A DNA stretch of 64,000 nt, taken from Microbispora corallina (GTDB lineage Bacteria > Actinomycetota > Actinomycetes > Streptosporangiales > Streptosporangiaceae). Of the stretch, positions 10,680 to 18,226 are shown piece after piece. Location: assembly GCF_016863035.1 (NCBI RefSeq), contig NZ_BOOC01000022.1, forward strand, positions 124,001 to 188,000, read 5' to 3'. Both the position numbers and the translations under genes were made by a program. The notes beneath the pieces are model-generated. The model did not search any database. It saw only the letters and a list, made by a program, of their open reading frames with translations, and was not told where the DNA came from. The stretch's first letter is position 1. Each line of letters opens with the position of its first letter.

Positions 10680-11303
10680 GTGACCGACAGGCGGCAGCCG
10701 GGGACGGAGACGCGCGACCGGCTGATCGAGGCGGCGGCCGAGACGTTGCGGACCGAGGGGTACGCGGGGACGAGCGCGCGGGTGATCGCCAAGGCCGCCG
10801 GCGTGAACTCGGCGCTGGTCTTCTACCACTTCGGCGGGGTGGATCCCCTGCTGCTCGCGGCCCTCGACCGCTCGTCGGAGGAGCGCATGCGCACCTACCG
10901 GGAGAGCCTCGCCCAGGTGCGGACGCTGGAGGAGCTGGTCGAGGCCGCGACCATCATCTATCGGGCCGACCTGGAGGGCGGGCACATCACGCTGTTCTCC
11001 GAGCTGGTCGGCGCCGGCATCGCCCGTCCCGAGCTGCGCGAGGAGATCGTGAGGCGCGCCGAGCCGTGGATCGAGTTCGTCGAGGGGACGCTGGAACGGG
11101 TGATCGGGGGCTCGCCACTCGCCCGGCTGCTGCCCCCGCGCGAGCTGGCCTACGCCGCCATCACGTTCTACCTGGGCGTCAACCTCTTCACCCACCTGGA
11201 CGCGGACCGCAGCAGGACCGAGGCCGTGTTCGCCCTCGCGGAGCGGGTGGCGCCGCGTGCCAGACTGCTCACCATGCGCCTGCCCCGTCGACGGCAGGAG
11301 TGA
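10680..11303 (+). CDS. TetR/AcrR-family transcriptional regulator
   Basis: A 207-residue TetR regulator. The N-terminal helix-turn-helix (about 8-55) reads RDRLIEAAAETLRTEGYAGTSARVIAKAAGVNSALVFYHFG in pieces typical of the family. The remaining helical region is the ligand and dimerisation domain. The GTG start at 10680 follows AGGGGAGG with ideal spacing; an ATG 84 bp upstream has no ribosome site. It diverges from the membrane-protein/methyltransferase pair, and an 18-bp dyad lies in the shared promoter region, so local repression is likely. The ligand is unknown. Confidence 0.92.
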   Translation: MTDRRQPGTETRDRLIEAAAETLRTEGYAGTSARVIAKAAGVNSALVFYHFGGVDPLLLAALDRSSEERMRTYRESLAQVRTLEELVEAATIIYRADLEGGHITLFSELVGAGIARPELREEIVRRAEPWIEFVEGTLERVIGGSPLARLLPPRELAYAAITFYLGVNLFTHLDADRSRTEAVFALAERVAPRARLLTMRLPRRRQE

Positions 11304-11417
11304 TGGAACGCTCGGATGTCTGAGCGCCCTCTGTCACGTCGGCCCGTGCCTCGCCGCCGCCGTCGCCACGAGCCGGTCCCTCGCCGGAAATCCCTTGTAC
11401 CGTGCGGGTTCTGGGTG

Positions 11418-11440
11418 GCGATCGGCTAGATACCGATCGC
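11418..11440. promoter_or_regulatory. 23-bp operator dyad GCGATCGG-N7-CCGATCGC
   Basis: Perfect 8-bp arms (11418-11425 and 11433-11440) flank CTAGATA. The dyad lies about 25 bp upstream of the -35 box of the sugar ABC operon. No T-run follows, so an operator is more likely than a terminator of the TetR gene. Confidence 0.5.
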
Positions 11441-11462
11441 GTTTCGGCTGCCGTTCTCCCCG

Positions 11463-11512
11463 TTGACGCTACAAGAGCCCGAGCGCTATACATCGGATCA
11501 TTAATGCGATGT
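11463..11512 (+). promoter_or_regulatory. sigma-70-type promoter with operator dyad over the -10 box, sugar ABC operon
   Basis: TTGACG (11463-11468) and TATACA (11487-11492) are separated by 18 bp. A dyad ACATCG-N11-CGATGT (11490-11512) overlaps the -10 element and start region. This is the layout expected for a LacI-like or similar repressor that blocks the promoter. The start would fall about 40 bp before the ATG at 11537. Confidence 0.6.
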
Positions 11513-11536
11513 TGCTGCAATGTTGCGGAGGGCGGC

Positions 11537-12586
11537 ATGAACACACGCATTCCCATCGGGCTGGCGGCCGGGATGGTGGCGGCGCTCGCGCTGGCCGCCT
11601 GCGGGTCGACCGGGACCGGCACGGACGCGGGCACCACGGCGAGCGGAGGCGGCGGAGGCAAGATCGGCATCGATCACCCCCGCGCGGACTCCGACTTCTG
11701 GAACTCCTACATCAAGTACGTCCCGGAGCAGGCCAAGGCGCTCGGCGTCGACCTGCTCCCGGCCACCAACTCCCAGAACGACGTGCAGAAGCTCGTCGCC
11801 AACACCAACGCGCTCGTCGGCCAGGGCGCCAAGGCCATCGTCATGGCCCCCCAGGACACCGGGGCCATCGCCAACACGCTCGAACAGCTCGCGAACAAGA
11901 AGATCCCCGTCGTCTCGGTCGACACCCGCCCGGACAAGGGCCCCGTCTACATGGTCGTACGGGCCGACAACCGGGCGTACGGCGAGAAGGCCTGCGAGTT
12001 CCTCGGCGACAAGCTCGGAGGCAAGGGCGAGGTCGTCCAGCTCATGGGCTCGCTGTCCTCCGTCAACGGCCGCGACCGCGCCGAGGCTTTCCGCGACTGC
12101 ATGAAGAGCAAGTTCTCCGGCATCACCGTCTACGAGGCCCCCACCGAGTGGGACGGCGGCAAGGCCGCGTCGATGCTCCAGACGCTCCTCCAGCAGCACC
12201 CGGGCATCAAGGGCGTCTACATGCACGCCGGCGGCGTCCACCTGGCCCCCACCCTGCAGGTGCTCAAGTCGAAGAACCTGCTCGTCCCGCCCACCGACCC
12301 CAAGCACGTGTTCGTCGTGTCCAACGACGGCATCCCCCAGGAGCTCGCCGCGATCCGCGACGGCCAGATCGACGCGACCGTCTCGCAGCCGGCCGACCTG
12401 TACGCGAAGTACGCCCTGTACTACGCCAAGGCCGCGGTGGAGGGCAAGACCTTCCAGCCCGGGCCCACCGACCACGACAGCACGATCATCCAGCTCCCCA
12501 ACGGCCTCGAGGACCAGCTTCCCGCTCCCCTGGTGACCAAGGACAACGTGGACGACAAGGCGCTGTGGGGTAACCAGATCAAATGA
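11537..12586 (+). CDS. sugar ABC transporter substrate-binding lipoprotein (RbsB-like)
   Basis: A 349-residue periplasmic-binding-protein family 1 (RbsB-like) lipoprotein. The signal peptide ends in the lipobox LALAAC with Cys near residue 22, followed by a Gly/Thr/Ala spacer, so it is anchored outside the membrane. The mature part opens KIGIDHPRADSDFWNSY and carries the usual DVQKLVANTNALVGQGAKAIV and hinge segments. The ATG at 11537 follows GGAGGG; the frame is open further up but over the promoter. The stop overlaps the ATPase start by 4 bp. It is the first gene of a three-gene uptake operon. The ligand is a monosaccharide or related molecule that cannot be named from sequence. Confidence 0.93.
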   Translation: MNTRIPIGLAAGMVAALALAACGSTGTGTDAGTTASGGGGGKIGIDHPRADSDFWNSYIKYVPEQAKALGVDLLPATNSQNDVQKLVANTNALVGQGAKAIVMAPQDTGAIANTLEQLANKKIPVVSVDTRPDKGPVYMVVRADNRAYGEKACEFLGDKLGGKGEVVQLMGSLSSVNGRDRAEAFRDCMKSKFSGITVYEAPTEWDGGKAASMLQTLLQQHPGIKGVYMHAGGVHLAPTLQVLKSKNLLVPPTDPKHVFVVSNDGIPQELAAIRDGQIDATVSQPADLYAKYALYYAKAAVEGKTFQPGPTDHDSTIIQLPNGLEDQLPAPLVTKDNVDDKALWGNQIK

Positions 12587-14058
12587 CGGCCGTCGAAGCG
12601 GTTGACGTCACCAAACGGTTCGGCGCCACGGTCGCCCTCGCCGCAGCGAGGATAAGGATCGAGGACGGCAGGACGCACGCCCTCGTCGGGCGCAACGGCG
12701 CGGGGAAGTCGACGATGGTGTCCATCCTGACCGGCCTCGCCCGGCCCGACGAGGGCTCGGTCCTGTTCGCGGGCGAGCCCGCGCCGCCCCTGTCCGACCG
12801 GGACGGGTGGCGGCGCAGGGTCGCCTGCGTGTACCAGAGGTCCACCGTCATCCCGAGCCTCAGCGTCGCCGAGAACCTCTTCCTCAACCGGCAGTCGGAC
12901 GGCGGCCCGATCCGGTGGCGGCGGCTCCGGCAGGCGGCCCAGGAGGTCCTGGAGCGATACGGCGTGGCCGTCCCGGCGGACCGGCTCGCCGGGGACCTCA
13001 CGGTCGAGCAGCGCCAGCTTCTGGAGATCGCACGGGCGCTGTCGGCGGGGGCGCGGTTCATCATCCTCGACGAGCCGACGGCCCAGCTCGACGGGCCGGC
13101 CATCGAGCGCCTCTTCGGCCGCATGCGCGGGATGAAGGAGCAGGGCGTCACGATGCTGTTCATCTCCCACCACCTCGACGAGGTGTACGAGGTGTGCGAC
13201 GACGTGACCGTGTTCCGCGACGCCCGGCACGTGCTCACCGCGCCGGTCGCCGAGCTCCCCCAGGCGGACCTGGTCGCCGCCATGACGGGCGACGCGGTCT
13301 CGCTCGGCGAGCGGTCGGACCGGCCGTCCCCCGGCGAGAAGGTCGTGCTGCGCGCCGAGGGCCTCACCCTCGCCGGGCAGTACGAGGACGTCTCGCTGGA
13401 CGTCCGCGGCGGCGAGGTGCTCGGGCTCGCGGGTTCGGGCAGCAGCGGCAAGGCGGCGGTGGCCGAGACCCTCGCGGGCCTGCGCCGCGCCGACTCCGGC
13501 GCCGCGTACCTCGACGGCGTGCCGCTGCGTCCCGGCGACGTGGCGGCCGCGGTCGCGGCCGGGCTCGGCTTCGTGCCGCAGGACCGCGGCAGGGAGGGCT
13601 TCGTCCCGCTGCTGTCGCTCGCGGAGAACGCCACCCTGCCCGTCGCCGGCCGCCTCGGCCGGTACGGCACGGTCTCGGCGCCGCGGCAGCGGGCGTACGC
13701 GACCCGGATGATCGACGAACTGGACATCCGGACGAGCGGGCCGGCGCAGCCGGTCGGCGAGCTGTCCGGGGGCAACGCGCAGAAGGCCGTGCTCGCGCGG
13801 GCCCTGTCCAACGACCCCACGGCCCTGGTCGTGATCGACCCCACGGCCGGGGTGGACGTGCGGGCGAAGGAGGCGCTGCTCGGCGCCGTCGAGAACGCGG
13901 CGCGCGGCGGCTCGGGGGTCCTGGTGGTGTCCGACGACCCGGACGACCTGCGCGTGTGCGACCGCGTGCTGGTGATGTTCCACGGCCGGATCGTGCGGGA
14001 CCTGCCAAGGGGCTGGTCCGACCAGGAACTGGTGGCGCTGATGGAAGGCATCGCATGA
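12583..14058 (+). CDS. sugar ABC transporter ATPase, two ABC domains (RbsA-like)
   Basis: A 491-residue double ATPase of the ribose/galactose importer type. The N-terminal domain has Walker A GRNGAGKST (about 36-44), Walker B FIILDEPTAQLDG and the switch ISHHLDEV. The C-terminal domain has a degenerate P-loop (GSGSSGKAA), signature LSGGNAQKAVLARAL and VVIDPTAGVDVRAKEALL, as is usual for RbsA proteins. ATG overlaps the preceding stop (ATGA) and the stop overlaps the permease start (ATGA). It energises uptake with the 14055-15056 permease, presumably as a homodimer of the permease with one ATPase chain. Confidence 0.95.
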   Translation: MTAVEAVDVTKRFGATVALAAARIRIEDGRTHALVGRNGAGKSTMVSILTGLARPDEGSVLFAGEPAPPLSDRDGWRRRVACVYQRSTVIPSLSVAENLFLNRQSDGGPIRWRRLRQAAQEVLERYGVAVPADRLAGDLTVEQRQLLEIARALSAGARFIILDEPTAQLDGPAIERLFGRMRGMKEQGVTMLFISHHLDEVYEVCDDVTVFRDARHVLTAPVAELPQADLVAAMTGDAVSLGERSDRPSPGEKVVLRAEGLTLAGQYEDVSLDVRGGEVLGLAGSGSSGKAAVAETLAGLRRADSGAAYLDGVPLRPGDVAAAVAAGLGFVPQDRGREGFVPLLSLAENATLPVAGRLGRYGTVSAPRQRAYATRMIDELDIRTSGPAQPVGELSGGNAQKAVLARALSNDPTALVVIDPTAGVDVRAKEALLGAVENAARGGSGVLVVSDDPDDLRVCDRVLVMFHGRIVRDLPRGWSDQELVALMEGIA

Positions 14059-15056
14059 CGCAGCAGAGCGAGCGGATGAGGATGGCGCCGATCTCCATCC
14101 GGCTCGGACGGTTCAGGGACCTCACGCTGGTCCCGGTGATCATCGTGCTGTTGGGCGCCGGCGCGTTCGTCAGCCCGACCTTCCTCAGCCCGGAGAACCT
14201 CCTCAACGTCCTGCAGCAGCAGACGGCGCTGGCGCTGGTGGTCCTGGCCGAGACGCTGATCCTGATCTCCGGCAAGTTCGACCTGTCGCTGGAGTCGACG
14301 GTTGGCCTGGCGCCCGCGCTGGCGGTGATGCTGGTCATCCCGCCGGAGGCGGGCGGCTTCGGCATCGGCCTGCCCACGTTCCTCACGATCCCGCTGTGCC
14401 TGCTGATCGGGGCGCTGATCGGGCTGTTCAACGGCTTCCTGATCCTGCGCTTCCAGCTGTCGGCGTTCGTGGTCACGCTGGCGATGCTGATCGTCGTACG
14501 GGGTCTGCAGCTCGGCCTGACCGGCGGCAAGAGCCTGTTCCAGCTGCCGCAGTCGTTCCTCTACCTCGGCAGCGCGAGCTGGTTCGGGGTCCCCGTGTCC
14601 ATCTGGATCACGGGGGTGCTGTTCGCCGCCGGCATCGCCGCGCTCGGCTACTTCCGGCTCGGCCGCGCCCTGTACGCCATCGGCGGCAACGCGGACGCGG
14701 CCCGGGCGGCCGGCGTGCGGGTCGAGCGGGTCGTGTGGGGCGTCTTCGTGATCGGCGGCGTGCTGGCCGCCCTCGCGGGCGTGCTCACGACGGGCTGGCT
14801 GGGCTCGATCAGCGCCAACCAGGGCAACGGCTGGATCTTCATGGTCTTCGCCGCGGCCGTGATCGGCGGCGTCAGCCTCGACGGCGGCAAAGGCACCGTG
14901 TTCGGCGCGCTCACCGGCGTCCTCGTCATCGGCCTGGTGGAGAACATCCTCACCCTCCGCGGCGTCCCCGGCGAGTGGAAGCAGCTGGTGTACGGCGGGA
15001 TCATCCTGGTGGCGCTGATGATCAGCCGGGTGGCGGGGGGCAAGGCCCAGGACTGA
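14055..15056 (+). CDS. sugar ABC transporter permease (RbsC-like)
   Basis: A 333-residue integral membrane protein of the RbsC/branched-chain-permease superfamily with eight to ten hydrophobic segments. Typical stretches are VVLAETLILISGKFDLSLES, FNGFLILRFQLSAFVVTLAML and YAIGGNADAARAAGVRVERV (the EAA-like cytoplasmic loop). The ATG overlaps the ATPase stop by 4 bp. It forms the channel of the importer and is the last gene of the operon. A GC-rich spacer of about 155 bp follows. Confidence 0.95.
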   Translation: MTQQSERMRMAPISIRLGRFRDLTLVPVIIVLLGAGAFVSPTFLSPENLLNVLQQQTALALVVLAETLILISGKFDLSLESTVGLAPALAVMLVIPPEAGGFGIGLPTFLTIPLCLLIGALIGLFNGFLILRFQLSAFVVTLAMLIVVRGLQLGLTGGKSLFQLPQSFLYLGSASWFGVPVSIWITGVLFAAGIAALGYFRLGRALYAIGGNADAARAAGVRVERVVWGVFVIGGVLAALAGVLTTGWLGSISANQGNGWIFMVFAAAVIGGVSLDGGKGTVFGALTGVLVIGLVENILTLRGVPGEWKQLVYGGIILVALMISRVAGGKAQD

Positions 15057-15213
15057 CGCTCCCGTTCCCCTCGGGGCGCCGCCACGCGCTCCCGTCCCCC
15101 CGGGGGCGCCTCGTGCGCTTCCGGGGGGGACGTTCGCGTCCGCCGACCGTGCGCGCGGCGGCGGCCGGACGACCTAGTCTGATCGGCAGGATTCCCAGCG
15201 AGGAGAAACACCG

Positions 15214-16320
15214 TTGATCAGTACAAACGGCCGGACGGCGCGCCTGGCCGCGGGCGCCCTCGCGCTCGCGGCCCTGGCCTGGGCGGCGCGGGACGTCCCC
15301 GCGGCACTCGGGGCGCGCCCGTCCGGCGACCGCGCCGGGCGCGTCCGCCGCTCCCGGCAGTTCCGCGGCGGCGCGTTCCGCAACACCCAGCCGAGCCCGA
15401 TCCTGCCCCCGGGCGTGCGGCGCCAGGTCATCCGGGACCTGCTGTTCGGCAGGGAGCCCAAGAGGCCACGCCTGCCGGTGCCGCTCGCCACCCCCGGCTC
15501 GCCGTCCGGCGGCGACCTCGACGCCGTCTGGTACGGCCACTCGTCGGTCCTCGTGGAGATCGAGGGGCGGCGGGTGCTGCTCGACCCGGTCTGGAGCGAG
15601 CGCTGCTCCCCCGTCTCCTTCACCGGCCCCCGGCGCCTCCACCCGCCGCCGGTCCCCCTGTACGAGCTGCCCGAGCTCCACGCGATCGTGATCTCCCACG
15701 ACCACTACGACCACCTCGACATGGCGACCGTGCGGGAGCTGGTCCGCACCCAGTCGGCGCCGTTCCTCGTGCCGCTGGGCGTCGGCGCCCACCTCGAACG
15801 GTGGAAGGTGCCGGCCTCCCGGATCGTGGAGCTCGACTGGGACGAGGAGGCCGTGGTCGGCGGCCTGCGGTTCGTCGCGACGGCCGCCCGCCACTTCTCC
15901 GGCCGGGCGTTCCGGCGCGACGGGACGCTCTGGGCCTCCTGGGTCATCGCGGGCGAGCGCCGCCGGGTGTTCTACACGGGCGACTCGGGCTACTTCGACG
16001 GGTACGCCGAGATCGGCGCCGAGCACGGGCCGTTCGACCTGTCGGTGATCCAGATCGGCGCCTACAGCGCCGGCTGGCCGGACATCCACATGACGCCGGA
16101 GGAGGCGATCCTCGCCCACGTCGACGTGCGGGCCGACCTGCTCCTGCCGGTGCACTGGGGGACGTTCAGCCTGTCGGCCCACGCCTGGGGCGACCCCGTC
16201 GACCGGCTGTGGCGCGAGGCGAAGAACCGGGGCGTCCGCCTCGTCGTGCCCCGCCCCGGCCAGCGCGTCGCGGCCGGCGACCCGCCGCCGGTCGACGGCT
16301 GGTGGCAGACGATCGCCTGA
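15214..16320 (+). CDS. metallo-beta-lactamase-fold hydrolase, NAPE-PLD/UlaG-like
   Basis: A 368-residue protein of the MBL superfamily, closest in layout to N-acyl-phosphatidylethanolamine phospholipase D-like enzymes. An N-terminal hydrophobic segment (about 12-25, AAGALALAALAWA) may anchor or export it. Metal motifs: DAVWYGHSSVLVEI, the HxHxDH block SHDHYDHLD, a later ARHFSGRAF His, VFYTGDSGYFDGY (Asp) and PVHWGTF (His). The start is TTG at 15214 after GAGGAG. Roles in lipid turnover are known for some relatives, but bacterial members vary. No operon partner is evident. Confidence 0.85.
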   Translation: MISTNGRTARLAAGALALAALAWAARDVPAALGARPSGDRAGRVRRSRQFRGGAFRNTQPSPILPPGVRRQVIRDLLFGREPKRPRLPVPLATPGSPSGGDLDAVWYGHSSVLVEIEGRRVLLDPVWSERCSPVSFTGPRRLHPPPVPLYELPELHAIVISHDHYDHLDMATVRELVRTQSAPFLVPLGVGAHLERWKVPASRIVELDWDEEAVVGGLRFVATAARHFSGRAFRRDGTLWASWVIAGERRRVFYTGDSGYFDGYAEIGAEHGPFDLSVIQIGAYSAGWPDIHMTPEEAILAHVDVRADLLLPVHWGTFSLSAHAWGDPVDRLWREAKNRGVRLVVPRPGQRVAAGDPPPVDGWWQTIA

Positions 16321-16451
16321 CTCGCCGCCGCCCCGCTCCGCCGTTCCGGCACGGCGGCGTGCCCGCCGCGCCGGCGGCGTGCGGGGCGGGCCGCGCGCGA
16401 TGACAGCGGCGTGTGCGCGCGGTGTCAGCGCCCCCGGCGATCGTGGGCCGC

Positions 16452-17435
16452 ATGGATTCCACGTACGCGATCCAGGCCGAGGGCCTGGTGAAACGGTACG
16501 GGGAGACGACCGCGCTCGACGGGGTCGATCTCTCCCTTCAGCCGGGCCGGGTGCTCGGGCTGCTCGGGCCCAACGGCGCGGGCAAGACGACGGTGGTCCG
16601 CGTCCTCGCCACGCTGCTGCGCCCCGACGCGGGCACGGCGCGCGTCGGCGGGTTCGACGTGGTGCGGCGGCCGCAGCGGGTGCGCGAGCTGATCGGGCTG
16701 ACCGGGCAGTACGCGGCCGTCGACGAGGACCTGACCGGCCAGGAGAACCTGGTCCTCGTCGCCCGGCTGCTGGGCCTGACCCGGGCGGAGGCGCGACGAC
16801 GCGCCGGCGAGATGCTCGACCGGTTCGGGCTGGCCGAGGCGGCCCGGCGCCCCGTGCGGACGTACTCCGGGGGGATGCGCCGCCGGCTCGACCTCGCCGC
16901 GAGCCTCATCGGCCGCCCGCGGGTGCTGTTCCTGGACGAGCCGACCACGGGGCTCGACCCCCGCTCGCGCGGCGACGTCTGGGACCTGGTGCGGGACCTG
17001 GTGACCGACGGCATGACCGTGCTGCTGACCACCCAGTACCTCGACGAGGCCGACCGGCTCGCGGACGAGGTGGTCGTCGTGGACCACGGCCGGGTGGTCG
17101 CCGCGGGCACCCCCGCCGAGCTCAAGGCGAGGACCGGCGGCCAGACGCTCGACGTGCGACCGGCCGACCGCGCGGCGGCGGCCGCGGTGGCCGCGATCGT
17201 CGCGGAGGCCGGGGGCGCCGCGCCGGTGCGGGAGGCCGCCGACGGCCTCGTGTCGGCCCCGGTGGAGCCCGGCAGGTCGGGGGCGCAGGTGCTCGCGGAG
17301 GTCGCGCGGCGGCTCGACGCCGCCGGCGTCCCCGTGGCCGAGCTCGGCCTGCGGCTGGCCGGGCTGGACGAGGTGTTCCTCGCGCTCACCGGCGGGCCGC
17401 GCGGGCGTGCCGCGGACGAGGGGGCGGTGCGATGA
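16452..17435 (+). CDS. daunorubicin-resistance-type ABC exporter ATPase (DrrA-like)
   Basis: A 327-residue ATPase with Walker A GPNGAGKTT, Q-loop LTGQYAAVDEDLTG, signature YSGGMRRRLDLA and Walker B VLFLDEPTTGLDP. The C-terminal 90 residues form the DrrA-type extension. The ATG at 16452 (MDSTYAIQ) is preferred for conservation, though the frame is open to a GTG at 16413. Its stop overlaps the permease ATG by 4 bp. It powers export of a hydrophobic compound with 17432-18226. The AfsR-like regulator next door converges on the pair. Confidence 0.92.
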   Translation: MDSTYAIQAEGLVKRYGETTALDGVDLSLQPGRVLGLLGPNGAGKTTVVRVLATLLRPDAGTARVGGFDVVRRPQRVRELIGLTGQYAAVDEDLTGQENLVLVARLLGLTRAEARRRAGEMLDRFGLAEAARRPVRTYSGGMRRRLDLAASLIGRPRVLFLDEPTTGLDPRSRGDVWDLVRDLVTDGMTVLLTTQYLDEADRLADEVVVVDHGRVVAAGTPAELKARTGGQTLDVRPADRAAAAAVAAIVAEAGGAAPVREAADGLVSAPVEPGRSGAQVLAEVARRLDAAGVPVAELGLRLAGLDEVFLALTGGPRGRAADEGAVR

Positions 17436-18226
17436 CCGCGACGTCGACGGCCTCCCGGCCGGCCGCGCCGGTGCGGATCGCCCGGGAGGGGCTGACGCTC
17501 GCCTGGCGGAGCCTCCTCAAGATCAGGCACTCACCCGACCAGCTGCTCGACCTGTCGCTCATGCCGATCACGTTCGTGCTGCTGTTCACGTTCCTGTTCG
17601 GCAAGGCCGTCGCCGGGGACTGGCACGCGTACCTGCAGTACGTGCTTCCCGGCGTGGCCGTCCAGGCGCTGGTGTTCGCCTCGATGAACACCGCCCTGGG
17701 CTTCAACTCCGACCTGCGCTCCGGCGTCTTCGACCGGTTGCGCAGCCTGCCCATATCGCGGGCCGCGCCGCTGATCGGGCGGGTCCTCGGCGACGCCGTC
17801 CGCAACGTGGTCACGCTCGCCGTGGTGGCGGTCGTCGGAGCCGTCCTCGGGTACCGTCCGCACGCGGGGCCGCTGCCCGTCCTGGGGGCCTGCGCGCTGG
17901 TGCTGGCGTTCTCGCTGGCCATGTGCTGGGCGGCCGCGCTGGCCGGGCTGCTGGCGCGCGGCCCGGAGACCATCGGCGGGTTCGTCTTCGTGGTGACCGT
18001 CCCGCTCACGTTCGGCAGCACGGTGTTCGTGCCGACCGCCGACCTTCCCGGCTGGCTGGGCGGATGGGTGCGGATCAACCCGGTGACCCGCGTGTCCGAG
18101 GCGGCCCGCGCCCTGGTGACGGGTACCCCGGCCGGCCTCCACATCCGGGACTCCCTGCTGTGGACCGCGGCCGTCCTCGCGGTGTTCGCCCCGCTCGCGA
18201 TCCTGGCCTACCGCCGCAGGACCTGA
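17432..18226 (+). CDS. ABC-2-type permease (DrrB-like)
   Basis: A 264-residue ABC-2 permease with six hydrophobic segments, including ITFVLLFTFLFG, VLPGVAVQALVFASMNTALGF and the C-terminal VAVFAPLAILAYRRR. The motif SDLRSGVFDRLRSLPISR is typical of DrrB-type exporters. It is translationally coupled to the ATPase (ATGA). The last 19 bp overlap the end of the convergent AfsR-like gene, so the two transcripts are antisense at their tails. Confidence 0.92.
   Translation: MTATSTASRPAAPVRIAREGLTLAWRSLLKIRHSPDQLLDLSLMPITFVLLFTFLFGKAVAGDWHAYLQYVLPGVAVQALVFASMNTALGFNSDLRSGVFDRLRSLPISRAAPLIGRVLGDAVRNVVTLAVVAVVGAVLGYRPHAGPLPVLGACALVLAFSLAMCWAAALAGLLARGPETIGGFVFVVTVPLTFGSTVFVPTADLPGWLGGWVRINPVTRVSEAARALVTGTPAGLHIRDSLLWTAAVLAVFAPLAILAYRRRT

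Noticed and set aside
10596..10680. Upstream ATG extending the TetR protein by 28 residues
   Set aside because: It would start within the divergent gene's leader and cover the operator dyad. GTG 10680 has an AGGGGAGG site and gives the normal length.
9713..11195. Extension of the lyase/methyltransferase frame upstream of 9713 to 11195
   Set aside because: The open frame above 9713 runs antisense through the 9710-10597 and TetR genes, which have clear starts and motifs. Only the part below 9713 has family signatures.
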